Assembly: GCA_965197275.1 (NCBI GenBank)
Contig: CBDAMQ010000024.1
Span: 124,001 to 188,000 of the forward strand
Origin: DASCOT01 sp965197275
GTDB lineage: Bacteria > Acidobacteriota > UBA890 > WLXD01
Direction of reading: 5' to 3'
Length of the DNA: 64,000 nucleotides
Position 1 is the stretch's first letter. Each line of letters begins with the position of its first letter. The notes below the pieces were generated by a model. The model saw only the letters and a program-made list of their open reading frames with translations. It was not told the origin of the DNA and did not search any database. This document shows positions 28,919-37,680 of the stretch, piece by piece. The position numbers and the translations under genes are program-made.

Positions 28919-31597
28919 TCAATGGGTCCAGAAGTCGGGGGTCGGCATGCCGGTGGCCGCTATCTCTCGTGTGTAGAGCGAGGCGTTGAATAGGACGCGG
29001 AACGTACCGAAGGGTTGAGCGCGCCACTGCGGCCGGAAGCCTAGCAGGACCACGTGGCCGTCGCCGTGCGCGACGTCGATCGCGGCGGCGTAGCCTTGCA
29101 TGTGCTCCTCGCCGAGCAGGAAGCCGGACAGCAGCGGCGATCCGGCCGTCGCGTACTTGGCGAGCACGCTGCCCTGAAAGCCTTCTTCAGTCGTGAACAC
29201 CGGGCTGTTCATGAACATGATCTTGGCGCGCTCCGGCATGCCGCCCATGATCGGGTGGGCGGTGTCGACGGTCGCCTCGACGACCGAGCCACTGATGAAG
29301 AAGTCCGTTGATTCGAGTTCCCTGACGACGTCGCGAACTGGCAAATGGAGCTCATCGATGGCGAAGCGGCTGCTGCGGTTGAGGCAGACGAGAGTCCCTC
29401 CGTCGCGTACGAAAGCGTCGAGGGCGCGGGTCCCCTCGCGGCCGATGCCTCCGGCGTAGGGCGGCGGAACGCTGCCGACCGGGGCGCCTTCGATGATCTG
29501 TTGCGGCGACAGATCTACGAGCACGATGACGTCGTAGCGCCCGCGCAGGTCGCCTGCGCGCATGTCGGCGTTGTAGACGGTCTCGAATCCAAAGCCGTAC
29601 TGCTCGAGCAGCCAACGCGTCCATCCCTCGTCCATGCTCGGTTGCCACGGCCGATAAAGCCCGATGCGGGGCCGCCGCACGGTCTCACCGGCGGTGGGCC
29701 CACGTTCCGCTTGGAGAGCCAACTCCTTGACCATCGAGTCGACCTGTGCGGCGGAGAGCCCGGAGACGATGTATCGACTCCCTGCGCCGCCGGAGGAAGC
29801 GGCCCGGAAACGTACCTGAGCCCCCGAGCCCCAGGCGCGATTCACGGCACGGAAGCTGTTGTTCTGCGCCGGCTCGAGCAGCAGCGCCGGACCGTTCCCG
29901 GTTACCGAGCCTGCCGGAGGCGTGATGGCGGCGGCGATCGGATGGGTGTTGAAGCCAGCGCCCGGGACGCTGTCGAAGGGCTCTGCGTCCCCCTCGATGC
30001 TCCAATCTACGGTCTCACCGAGCACCGGCGCCATCGTCGCCTGGACCGAATCGTCGAGCGGCGAGCCAGCTGCGACCGTGCGGACGTCCATCTGATAGGG
30101 CAGCGTCCAGCCCGCGATGTCGTACGGAAGATCGGGCGGACCTCCGGGGTATTGGCGGAGATCCGGATAGCGCTGTACGTCCAAGAGTACGGCCGCGAAG
30201 TTGGCGTTGGCGCGATCCATGGGTATGACCCAGGTGCCCGCGGGGTGGGTCTGACCGTCGACCACCGCGTCCTGATTCAGGCGGTACACCGCAACGTCGT
30301 GGAAAGCTAGCCGCCGCAACAACTCGACTGCCGCCACCGGATCACGCTGTTGCACCGGTATGAAGTACGCGTACGGCGGGCTCTCCGAGTAGTGTCGGAT
30401 GGTGTCGCGCCCGGCCACGTAGCGGTTGTACAAGAATCGCTCGCGGAACTTCGCGCTCATGTCGAGCGTCGACCAGGTGGTCGCCAACATGATGTTGATC
30501 GAGTCGCGTTGTCGCCACCAACCACCGCGCCACAGCGACGCGTGAAGCGACTCGGGTAGCAGTGCTTGGTGCTCCGGCGGGAAGTCGCGCACGCTGTAGA
30601 AGCGCGGCGAAGGTGAGGTATGCAGCCCCACCTCGCTGAACATGCTGACGACGTTGTGGAAGAAGTTGCCGTAGTCGATGTAGCCGGGGTACCAGAAGTC
30701 ATAAAACTCACCCATGTGCTCGGCGCCGGGCAGGCCCTTCTCGTCCATCGCTTGGGCGGCCGCAGTCCCCAGCAGGTTGAGCGTCCGGGTCATCAAGGGG
30801 TGCACGTATGGGCTGATCGGCTCGCCGTTAGGCGGTAGCCACATGGTCGAGGGGAACGTCGCTGTCATGTGGTGGGTATAGAGAACCTGCGGCTCCCATT
30901 GACGCAGGAGCCGCACCACAGTCCGCGACTCGATCATGTTCAGGCCGTAGGCGTCGCGGTTGTTGTCATGGCCGATGTACTTCTGGTACAGGCGCGGCAT
31001 CGGGGCGATCTCGTAGGGGGTCCCGAGATTCTGGCGGTACCAGTCGACGACCATGTTCTGGCCGTCAGGGTTGATCGAGGGATAGAGAATGAGAATGACC
31101 TCGTCGAGGATTTCGCTCGCGATCGATCCCTCCTTTTCTGTGATCAGGTCGTATGCGAACTGGATGGTGAGCTGGGCGTGAGCGCTCTCGCTCGCGTGTA
31201 GGCCCCCATCGACCGTGACGATCACCTTGCCCTCCTGCGCCAGCGCCCGCGCCTCCTCGTCGGACAGCCCGACGGGGTTGGCGAGGCGCTTGGAAATCTC
31301 GCGATAGTGCTCGGCGTTCGCAAGGTTCTCCGGCGACGAGATCAACGCGATGAACCAGGACCGACCCTCGGAAGTACGGCCGATCTCGCGCAGCTCCAAG
31401 CGATCGCTGGCGGCGTCCAATGCCCGGAAATAAGCGATCGACTCGTCGTAGGATGCGAGCTTGAAATCATCGCCGACGTGGAATCCAAGGATCTCTTCGG
31501 GAGCGGGCACGTGAGTCTGCGCCCATGCAGCCCCGGGTGCTGGGCTCACGACGACCATCAGGAAGACGACGGCGCAGGCAAGTTGCGTCGAGTTCAT
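28919..31597 (-). CDS. Secreted M14 zinc carboxypeptidase-like protein
   Basis: 892 residues, start at the ATG at 31597 with GGAG upstream and a signal peptide ending A-A-W-A-Q. The M14 domain (~60-400) shows V-D-G-G-L-H-A-S-E-S-A-H (HxxE zinc pair), LYPSINPDGQNMV, H-D-N-N-R-D-A-Y, V-L-Y-T-H-H-M (third zinc His) and F-S-E-V-G-L-H. The long C-terminal half (~480-890) has D-A-F-V-R-D-G-G-T-L-V-C-L-N, like a glutamine-amidotransferase-type flavodoxin fold seen in large bacterial M14 proteins. It would trim C-terminal residues from extracellular peptides. It is divergent from the serine hydrolase (96-base spacer) and ends 33 bases before kinase relic B. Confidence 0.87.
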   Translation of the reverse strand: MNSTQLACAVVFLMVVVSPAPGAAWAQTHVPAPEEILGFHVGDDFKLASYDESIAYFRALDAASDRLELREIGRTSEGRSWFIALISSPENLANAEHYREISKRLANPVGLSDEEARALAQEGKVIVTVDGGLHASESAHAQLTIQFAYDLITEKEGSIASEILDEVILILYPSINPDGQNMVVDWYRQNLGTPYEIAPMPRLYQKYIGHDNNRDAYGLNMIESRTVVRLLRQWEPQVLYTHHMTATFPSTMWLPPNGEPISPYVHPLMTRTLNLLGTAAAQAMDEKGLPGAEHMGEFYDFWYPGYIDYGNFFHNVVSMFSEVGLHTSPSPRFYSVRDFPPEHQALLPESLHASLWRGGWWRQRDSINIMLATTWSTLDMSAKFRERFLYNRYVAGRDTIRHYSESPPYAYFIPVQQRDPVAAVELLRRLAFHDVAVYRLNQDAVVDGQTHPAGTWVIPMDRANANFAAVLLDVQRYPDLRQYPGGPPDLPYDIAGWTLPYQMDVRTVAAGSPLDDSVQATMAPVLGETVDWSIEGDAEPFDSVPGAGFNTHPIAAAITPPAGSVTGNGPALLLEPAQNNSFRAVNRAWGSGAQVRFRAASSGGAGSRYIVSGLSAAQVDSMVKELALQAERGPTAGETVRRPRIGLYRPWQPSMDEGWTRWLLEQYGFGFETVYNADMRAGDLRGRYDVIVLVDLSPQQIIEGAPVGSVPPPYAGGIGREGTRALDAFVRDGGTLVCLNRSSRFAIDELHLPVRDVVRELESTDFFISGSVVEATVDTAHPIMGGMPERAKIMFMNSPVFTTEEGFQGSVLAKYATAGSPLLSGFLLGEEHMQGYAAAIDVAHGDGHVVLLGFRPQWRAQPFGTFRVLFNASLYTREIAATGMPTPDFWTH

Positions 31598-31693
31598 TGG
31601 GTCAACTCCAAAGCCAGGTCCGGAACCGCGTTCCGAATTGAAGAGATCGATTGCAGCAGTCGCCAACCAAACCGCATATCAGCGAGGTGAGCC

Positions 31694-32935
31694 ATGGAGC
31701 GAAGGGATTCTTCGCGATTAGAGACCCGGCCGGGGAATCCGGGAAAGGGAGTCTCCACCGCAGTCTGTTGGTTGCTGTTGATGACCGGTTGCTCCGGGAT
31801 GCCACCGGCCTCTGCCTGGCAGGAAGAGAGCCTTGCAGTAGACGAGCTTTTCGACGGTATCGTCACAGAAGGCACACCCGGCTGTGCAGTAGGGGTCATT
31901 CATCAGGGGGAGTACATCCACAAGGCGGGCTATGGGATGGCCAACCTCGAACACGATATCCCGATCGCGACATCCTCTGTGTTCCGGGTAGGTTCGATTT
32001 CCAAGCAGTTCACCGCGATGTCGATCGCGATCCTGGCTGAGCGCGGCGAGCTCGATCTTGATGCAGATGTCCATACCTATCTTCCGGAGCTACGGGATTA
32101 CGGCCACAAAGTCACCGTCCGGCAGATGGTGCATCACGTTAGCGGCATGGCCCACTACTCGGGGCGTGACGATGAGCTCTCCACGCCGCGGATGACCCTC
32201 GCTCGGCTCGCTGAGGCGGGTCATGGGGTGTTCGACCGCCCTGAGCTTCGAGAAACGACATCGCCGCAGAGTTTCGCCAATGGGGATCATCTCACCGTTG
32301 ACGAGTTCTACGCTGGCCTCGCGATGCTGGAGCTACGCACGCCACCGGAAACAGAGTTCCGCTATAACAATGCAGCGTATGTTCTTCTGTGGCTGCTAGC
32401 GGAGCGTGTGTCCGGCAAGACTTTGCGCGAACTTGCTACCGCCGAGATCTTCGGCCCACTGGGCATGGAGCACAGCTTCTTCAACGACGACGCGACGGGC
32501 GTCGTACGGGAGCGTGCCGACGGCTATCGCAAGACAGAAGCCGGTGCCTGGCATATCTACAAGGTCGACTTGGACTTGCTGGGCGACGGAGGCGTGTTCA
32601 CGACCATCGACGACTTCATCCAGTGGGATCAGAACTTCTACGACAACAAGCTTGGCAGTGGTGGACAATCGCTGATGGACATCGTCCTCTCTACACATCC
32701 AGTGGCGTGGAGGAATGGTAGCCAGTATGCCTTCGGGCTGAGTATCGGCGAGTACGAAGGACACCGCAGGGTGTCTCACGGAGGCGCCTGGGTTGGTTAC
32801 CGTGCCTTCTACGAACGCTTTCCAGATCTGCAGTTTTCCGTTGTCACCCTCTGTAACTTCGCAAGCGCGACGCCCTGGGAGTTCTCTGAGAAGGTGACGG
32901 ACATTTACCTGCCCTCCGTGAGCTCGGCGCGCTAA
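31694..32935 (+). CDS. Serine hydrolase, class C beta-lactamase/PBP-like lipoprotein
   Basis: 413 residues; GAGGTGAG precedes the ATG. Lipobox L-L-L-M-T-G-C near residue 33. Catalytic elements: VGSISKQFTAMSIA (S-x-x-K), F-R-Y-N-N-A-A-Y (Y-x-N), SHGGAWVGYRAF (H-x-G triad). Conserved G-M-E-H-S-F-F and G-D-G-G-V-F-T-T-I-D-D. This is the broad beta-lactamase/esterase family; many members are esterases or D-aminopeptidases rather than antibiotic-resistance enzymes, and resistance should not be inferred. It probably acts in the periplasm, within the accessory hydrolase cluster. Confidence 0.88.
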   Translation: MERRDSSRLETRPGNPGKGVSTAVCWLLLMTGCSGMPPASAWQEESLAVDELFDGIVTEGTPGCAVGVIHQGEYIHKAGYGMANLEHDIPIATSSVFRVGSISKQFTAMSIAILAERGELDLDADVHTYLPELRDYGHKVTVRQMVHHVSGMAHYSGRDDELSTPRMTLARLAEAGHGVFDRPELRETTSPQSFANGDHLTVDEFYAGLAMLELRTPPETEFRYNNAAYVLLWLLAERVSGKTLRELATAEIFGPLGMEHSFFNDDATGVVRERADGYRKTEAGAWHIYKVDLDLLGDGGVFTTIDDFIQWDQNFYDNKLGSGGQSLMDIVLSTHPVAWRNGSQYAFGLSIGEYEGHRRVSHGGAWVGYRAFYERFPDLQFSVVTLCNFASATPWEFSEKVTDIYLPSVSSAR

Positions 32936-33025
32936 AGACGTAACGGACGGAGCAGTAGGTATCGTTCCGCAACCTGATGGAGAGGATGGCTGAACGGGTT
33001 CCCCCTAAAAGAAGGAGGCAACGCC

Positions 33026-34420
33026 ATGCGCATCCGCGTGTCCGCACTCGTCATCTTGTTCAGTCTCTGTCTATCAGCGACCAACCCTGCGGAGCCAAGC
33101 GGGCCGCAATCGGAGACCGCCGACCCCCCCACCTGGTCGCTCGCAGCTACCGGTGACTCGATCATCACTCGGCCCGTTTCCATCTACGACGATGAGCGGC
33201 TGCTGGACCTCGTCGAGCTTGTCCGAGGCGCTGACATTGCGTTCACCAACGTCGAAACTACGATTCTTCGACTGTGGGACTTCAAGGGCTGGCCGGCGGC
33301 TGGCGCCTGGGAACAACGCGGCCCTCCGGAGATGGCTGACGAGCTCAAGTGGATGGGATTTGATCTGGCGAATTTCGCCAACAACCACACTGGCGACTTC
33401 GGTATCGAAGGCATGGTCGCGACGATGCGCAATCTCGAGCGTGCCGGGCTGGTGCACTCAGGAGCCGGCATGAATCTCGGCCGCGCGAGTGCGCCCGCGT
33501 ACCTGGATACAAAGAAGGGTCGCGTTGCGCTGATCGGTCTGGCGAGCACGTTCGCGCGCCATGCCCGCGCCGCGCCGACCCGTTTGGACTCTCGGGGCCG
33601 ACCGGGGCTCAACCCGCTGCGCATCAATCGGACCTATCAAGTAGATCCTGAGCGAATGGCAGATTTACGTCGGATCGGCCAGGAGCTTGGCAGTGCCGTG
33701 CCCGAGTCACCGGAGGAGCCTCTCCGGGTTGGGGGTACTACCTTCGTTCAGGGAACGGAAACGAAACTGATCGAGACGGTGAACCCCCAGGACGAGGAGC
33801 GGATCCTCCACGTGATTCGCAATGCAGCCAAGCAGGCCGATTTCGTCATCGTCAACAGCCACTCCCATGAAAGCGGCAACACAAACGAGGAGCCGCCGCC
33901 GTGGCTCATCGGGTTCATCAAGAAGTGTCTCGACGCGGGCGCGGTCACCTATATCGTCCACGGGCCGCACCGGCTCAGGGGTATCGAGATCTACAAGGGC
34001 AAGCCCATCTTCTACAGCTTGGCGGATTTCATTTTTCAGTATGAGACCGAGGAGCCGGTGTCTCAGGATACATACGAGTTGTTTGATGTCGTCGACCCCA
34101 ACGCTATGGTCAGCGCTGTCTACGACCCCGAGGGGCAGAAGGGCGAGTACGCCATGCTGCCGGAGAACGCGGTGTGGTTCGAGAGCGTGGTCGCGATCCC
34201 CGTGTTCAAGGGGCACCGGATGGTAGAGCTCAAGCTCCATCCAATCGAAATGGGCCACAAGGACGCTCTCTGGCATGGAGACGGAAGAACTACGCGAGGC
34301 ACACCGCGTCTCGCGAAGGGCGAATTAGCCAAGGAGATCATCGATCTCGTCGTGCGCCTGTCGGCACCCTTTGGTACGAATTTCGTCTTTGAGGACGGGA
34401 TCGGAGTCTGGCAGCCATAG
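33026..34420 (+). CDS. CapA-family (PGA_cap) metallophosphoesterase-like protein
   Basis: 464 residues; the ATG at 33026 follows AGAAGGAGG. Signal peptide of about 20 residues, then the CapA fold: L-A-A-T-G-D-S-I, F-T-N-V-E-T-T-I, N-F-A-N-N-H-T-G-D-F-G, R-V-A-L-I-G-L-A-S, VIVNSHSHESG, TYIVHGPHRLRGIEIYKG, I-F-Y-S-L-A-D-F-I-F. CapA of bacilli helps attach or export poly-gamma-glutamate, but lone CapA-like proteins are common and of unknown role; no capB or capC is present. The His/Asn/Asp residues of the calcineurin-like site are mostly there. Confidence 0.86.
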   Translation: MRIRVSALVILFSLCLSATNPAEPSGPQSETADPPTWSLAATGDSIITRPVSIYDDERLLDLVELVRGADIAFTNVETTILRLWDFKGWPAAGAWEQRGPPEMADELKWMGFDLANFANNHTGDFGIEGMVATMRNLERAGLVHSGAGMNLGRASAPAYLDTKKGRVALIGLASTFARHARAAPTRLDSRGRPGLNPLRINRTYQVDPERMADLRRIGQELGSAVPESPEEPLRVGGTTFVQGTETKLIETVNPQDEERILHVIRNAAKQADFVIVNSHSHESGNTNEEPPPWLIGFIKKCLDAGAVTYIVHGPHRLRGIEIYKGKPIFYSLADFIFQYETEEPVSQDTYELFDVVDPNAMVSAVYDPEGQKGEYAMLPENAVWFESVVAIPVFKGHRMVELKLHPIEMGHKDALWHGDGRTTRGTPRLAKGELAKEIIDLVVRLSAPFGTNFVFEDGIGVWQP

Positions 34421-34622
34421 TTCGGTCTCGTTGTTCAAAGTGCACGACGCTTTTGCGCACCGGTCCGCCGGGGCAAGCAATGGTAGAGGGCTGATCACCA
34501 CTCTGGCTGCGAAGCGCGGCAAAGAAGGGGCATCGCAATGACAATGCGGCTGCGGTCGACCCTCGCGTCGCACCCACCTCTGTCGTCGGCTATACGTGGG
34601 CAACTCAAACTAGGAGGTTTCC

Positions 34623-35072
34623 GTGAGCTCAATCCCCCGCCCCGATCTTTCCACTCGACCGATGCAAATGACTTGCGAATACACGGTCAACGCCAAGCCA
34701 GAGGAAGTCTACGGCGCCTGGACGGAACGCTTCGACACCTGGTTCGCGCAGGCCGGAACGCTTGCCATGGTGCCGGAGCCGGGGCGGCCATACTTCTTCT
34801 ACAACCGGGACGAATGGGGTAGACACCCCCACTACGGCCGATTCCTCGACGTGAAAGAGAACCAGCTCATCGAAATGACGTGGATGACGGGCAATGGAAC
34901 CGCCGAGGGAACCGAAGGAGCCGAGACTGTCATTCGGATTGAGCTGGTTCCCAAAGATGCGGCGACAGAAGTCAGATTGACCCATTCGGGTTTCGTCTCC
35001 GAGAAGTCCCGCGACGGGCACAAGGAGAACTGGCCGCTAGCCCTCGAGATCCTGGACGAAGCGCTGTCGTAG
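34623..35072 (+). CDS. SRPBCC/AHSA1-type domain protein
   Basis: 149 residues from the GTG at 34623, with TAGGAGGTTT just before it. Single START-like domain: T-V-N-A-K-P-E-E-V-Y-G-A-W-T near the N-terminus, G-R-F-L-D-V, I-E-M-T-W-M-T-G, T-V-I-R-I-E-L-V, E-V-R-L-T-H-S-G-F, and a final helix W-P-L-A-L-E-I-L. Such proteins bind hydrophobic ligands or act as Hsp90 co-chaperones (AHSA1); often they partner an ArsR regulator, which is absent here. It is the last intact gene before the integration scar. Confidence 0.85.
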   Translation: MSSIPRPDLSTRPMQMTCEYTVNAKPEEVYGAWTERFDTWFAQAGTLAMVPEPGRPYFFYNRDEWGRHPHYGRFLDVKENQLIEMTWMTGNGTAEGTEGAETVIRIELVPKDAATEVRLTHSGFVSEKSRDGHKENWPLALEILDEALS

Positions 35073-35332
35073 TCATCTGTTGGGCGCTACGCTTCTTCCC
35101 GAAAGCAGCGTCGAGGGCGAAGTCCGCAAGTACCTTCAGCGCGTGTTGGACCCAGAACGCCGATCGTAGCGGGTGGTCACTGGAGTTACCCCGACTTAAA
35201 AGAGCGCGCCGCTGGTTTAGGCTCCTTCCCGCAATCCCTGATGACGACACGGAATAGGCGTGTCGCCCTTATAGCGCGGGGGTTTTCTCTCCTCGCTGGG
35301 GGTAGCGCGTTTGCACCCGTGGTTAGTAACGA
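35073..35332. other. Intergenic stretch before the integration scar
   Basis: About 260 bases. No gene recognised. An open run with Glu/Arg/Leu-rich coding character at 35098-35166 ends in TAG and may be another decayed gene end. T- and A-rich spots around 35190-35290 differ from the GC-rich background. Confidence 0.4.
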
Positions 35333-35373
35333 GTGTTACCCAAGAGACGAGGTCGAACGCTAAATCAACCCTT
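35311..35373 (+). pseudogene. Tail of an integrase-like gene joined to the tRNA fragment
   Basis: In the frame L-H-P-W-L-V-T-S-V-T-Q-E-T-R-S-N the bases GTGTTACCCAAGA (35333-35345) are identical to 37598-37610, in the C-terminal tail of the tyrosine recombinase 2.2 kb downstream, and encode the same V-T-Q-E. Nothing else of that gene remains. I read this as the end of a second integrase of the same family that abutted its att site. Confidence 0.4.
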
Positions 35374-35444
35374 GCGGACTTCAAATCCGTTGGGGGGCGC
35401 CGGAAGGCGTCCTCGCTGGGTTCGATTCCCAGGCGCTTCCGCCA
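35374..35444 (+). pseudogene. selC: 3' half of a selenocysteine tRNA gene (att-site relic)
   Basis: Anticodon stem GCGGA/TCCGT encloses loop CTTCAAA with anticodon TCA, followed by a long variable arm (GGGGGGCGCC-GGAA-GGCGTCC), T-arm CTGGG-TTCGATT-CCCAG, acceptor strand GCGCTTCC and encoded GCCA. All of these fit tRNA-Sec. The 5' half is missing: no GGAAGCGC or D-arm precedes it within 100 bases. A cut at the anticodon stem is where tyrosine integrases cross over in tRNA genes, so this is most likely the far-end att copy left by an element that used selC. Confidence 0.75.
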
Positions 35445-35472
35445 TTCTATCCCTCTGATCTGTAGGGACTTA

Positions 35473-35503
35473 CGGCGTGCGCCGCGATCGGGACCGCACG
35501 CCG
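35473..35503. terminator. Inverted repeat after the selC fragment
   Basis: CGGCGTGCG (35473-35481) and CGCACGCCG (35495-35503), a perfect 9-bp stem with a 13-base loop. It lies 28 bases after the tRNA fragment and about 165 bases beyond the stop of the minus-strand PilZ gene. No T-run; probably a terminator of the old tRNA transcript. Confidence 0.35.
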
Positions 35504-35666
35504 ACCGTGTGCTGCTCAGAGCCTCGCGCCGTTTGCGAGTACGAATTCGGCCACGATTTTTCGAATTTTGGGCTCTGAGAGCCTGCGCCGGCCTCTTGAT
35601 TCGGCTGCGGCCGAGGAGCGCGAGGACCTCGGCCAGCTGCCCGACGAGTCGGCCAGATCCGTGCCG

Positions 35667-36104
35667 TCAGGCCCTTTTCCGAGTTTGGGTGTCTGGCTCC
35701 CGGTCGATTTCAAGGCGTGTATCGAACCTGAAGGCGACGTTCTGCGCGTTGGAGCCCTCGCCGATTCGCAGCACATGACCCCAGACTGACTGAGGGGGAA
35801 TAATCAGGTCTGCACGCGGTCTTGCGCGGTGACGAGGTTCGATCCCCTCGTGTTCCGGCTTGTAGCGCTCCAGGAACTCGATCAGGCAGCGTTGCCCCTC
35901 CTCAAGCGAGTGCGGGACAACGGCGAGCATTCCGCTGCGGCTAACGTTGAGCGTTACGCCGGGAACGTCCACGTCCTCGTTGTCGGGCGTGATCATGAGC
36001 AAGACGCCAGCGCCGTAGCGAGGAAAGCTCCGGCGAATCTGTGAGATCGTGTCGAATTCGCTGTTGCTCAGCAAACTCCGCGGGGTCGGACCAACTTCTG
36101 CCAT
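35667..36104 (-). CDS. PilZ-domain protein
   Basis: 145 residues; GAGGAGGGAACG precedes the ATG. The N-terminal R-R-S-F-P-R and, about 33 residues later, L-N-V-S-R-S-G-M-L form the RxxxR...[DN]xSxxG cyclic-di-GMP binding pattern. The C-terminal half continues the barrel (V-W-G-H-V-L-R-I-G, V-A-F-R-F-D). Probably a soluble c-di-GMP effector. It lies 15 bases downstream of a small membrane protein, which is presumably its operon partner, and is divergent from a second PilZ gene. Confidence 0.75.
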   Translation of the reverse strand: MAEVGPTPRSLLSNSEFDTISQIRRSFPRYGAGVLLMITPDNEDVDVPGVTLNVSRSGMLAVVPHSLEEGQRCLIEFLERYKPEHEGIEPRHRARPRADLIIPPQSVWGHVLRIGEGSNAQNVAFRFDTRLEIDREPDTQTRKRA

Positions 36105-36119
36105 CGTTCCCTCCTCTTG

Positions 36120-36380
36120 CTACCGAATAGACGAGCCGGCTCGCCGGAGGTGGCCGGAGTAGCGCGCTACCATCCGGCGGATTGCCAGTCGTGCGCCATA
36201 CCGGTATCCCAGCACGGCTGCCGGCGGGGTCACGGCGACTACCGTAAGTAGCGCTACCCCGGCGACCCAGGCCCGGGACATCGGCGGCGAGGGTGAAAAA
36301 TGGCGCAGCAGTAGAACGGCAATCGCCAGTACCGCGATCACCTGGAGACCGATCGCGACCTTCAATGCAATCCCGCTCAT
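36120..36380 (-). CDS. Small two-helix membrane protein
   Basis: 86 residues. Two hydrophobic segments (about residues 5-26 and 38-58) are separated by a short polar turn, then a basic C-terminal tail (R-L-A-I-R-R-M-V-A-R-Y) presumably cytoplasmic. No family recognised. It is upstream of the PilZ gene with only 15 bases between, so probably co-transcribed; the pair could couple a c-di-GMP sensor to the membrane. Confidence 0.6.
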   Translation of the reverse strand: MSGIALKVAIGLQVIAVLAIAVLLLRHFSPSPPMSRAWVAGVALLTVVAVTPPAAVLGYRYGARLAIRRMVARYSGHLRRAGSSIR

Positions 36381-36643
36381 CGTGAGCCTCTTGGGGAACG
36401 GGACAACGTACCGTCGGCTTCCGGTTGCTGAGGGTTGGCCCGAGCCACCGGTCGAACGGCTTCTCGCCGCGGGGAATCAATCACGCGACGAGGGATTGCC
36501 GACAGCCCGGGAACCACCCCCTTGCTCTGTATAAAGCACCTCGCACCCAAGTTTCCGAGATGCGCAATCGGAAAAGCGAGCCCGAATCGTTTCTTCCCGT
36601 AGTTGCGCCGACCACCTACTCTGCCGTCGCGAGGTGCAGGACG

Positions 36644-37024
36644 ATGGCCAGGCCCGAAGAGATGACCGCTACGGGTGGTCGCCGAGGCTACCCGCGTCTG
36701 GAGGCTTCGATCGCCGTAGAGCTGAGGTTTCCGGGCTCTCAAGAGACGGTTCACGGCGTCACGCTCAATCTGAGCAGGGGCGGCATGCTAGCCAACCTCG
36801 GCAACCCAGTAACTGCGCCGGGACAGTGTCGTGTGCAGTTCCCGGAGCCGGCTACTGCGCTGCCGGACACTCAGAAAGCATGCCCGAGCTGCGGCTACCG
36901 GTTCCCACCGCCAAGCATTCCCGGGCAGACGGTCGAGGGCGTGATCACCCGAGCTGTCGATCGAGTTGGTGTAACGACGGCCGCGGTGGAGTTCCTTACT
37001 CTGCTTGAGGTGACGGAGCAGTAG
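36644..37024 (+). CDS. PilZ-domain protein with a CxxC insertion
   Basis: 126 residues from the ATG at 36644 (GAGGTGCAGG upstream). RRGYPRLE near residue 14 and L-N-L-S-R-G-G-M-L about 30 residues later give the c-di-GMP motif. Between the barrel strands, K-A-C-P-S-C-G-Y-R-F-P-P-P looks like half of a zinc ribbon, not seen in the neighbouring PilZ gene. The end E-F-L-T-L-L-E-V-T fits a final strand and helix. Longer in-frame starts (to 36425) cover the divergent promoter region and are unlikely. Confidence 0.72.
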   Translation: MARPEEMTATGGRRGYPRLEASIAVELRFPGSQETVHGVTLNLSRGGMLANLGNPVTAPGQCRVQFPEPATALPDTQKACPSCGYRFPPPSIPGQTVEGVITRAVDRVGVTTAAVEFLTLLEVTEQ

Positions 37025-37062
37025 CGGAAACCCGGCACGCATCCTGAGCTACCCTCGGGTAC

Positions 37063-37650
37063 ATGAAGCTCACCCCCAGCACCCAGATAGCCCACATCGA
37101 TGGCGTTGCGCTCGAAACGTCCGTGGCGCTCGGCAATTGCAATATCCGGACGCTTGCCGATCTGACCCTGATCCGTCACCTCGACTTCGCGTGGAAGGGC
37201 GGCCGTGGGTTGATCAAGACGCCGGCCTCGAAACGAGGCAAGAGCGGTGGTGTCGCGATGACGACTCGGTTGATCTCGGTGCTACGTGACCACCTGGAGG
37301 CGGTACCGAAAGAGTGCCCGTGGGTGTTCCCGAACGGTGCCGGCGACGGACCGCTCGACTACGACCGTGCTTACCGCGCGTTCAAACGAGCTCTCAAACG
37401 AGCCGGCCTGACGGGGCTCCGGCCGCATGATCTGCGCCACGGCTTCGGCACCCGGCTCGGTGCTGCTGGTGCATCGCAGGCGGAAATCCAGAACTGCCTA
37501 CGCCAGAGGACACCCTGGATGACTCAGAAATACGTGCATCTGGGCGAGGAGCACACTGCGGCTGCGGTCTCGAAACTGGATCGTAGTGTTACCCAGGGTG
37601 TTACCCAAGAATTGGAAGCGGACGTTGTCGAGATTTCGAAACGCTCGTAA
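37063..37650 (+). pseudogene. Truncated tyrosine recombinase/integrase
   Basis: 195 codons; only the catalytic C-terminal half is recognisable. Seen: L-R-P-H-D-L-R-H-G-F-G-T-R-L-G-A-A-G (the H-x-x-R box), T-P-W-M-T-Q-K-Y-V-H-L-G with the nucleophilic Tyr, and T-P-A-S-K-R-G-K-S-G-G-V for the beta-hairpin Lys. The first catalytic Arg region and the whole N-terminal DNA-binding arm are missing: sequence before about codon 35 does not look like integrase. It ends 31 bases before an intact tRNA-Leu gene, a common integrase position. Probably inactive. Confidence 0.75.
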
Positions 37651-37680
37651 GCTATTGATATCAAATGACTAATCACCCAT

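Noticed and set aside
31694..32935. Beta-lactam resistance gene
   Set aside because: The serine hydrolase has the general family motifs only; the family is mostly esterases and peptidases, so no resistance claim is justified.
35473..35580. SECIS-like element near the selC fragment
   Set aside because: The hairpins there do not follow a TGA codon in a coding frame and no selenoprotein gene was found.
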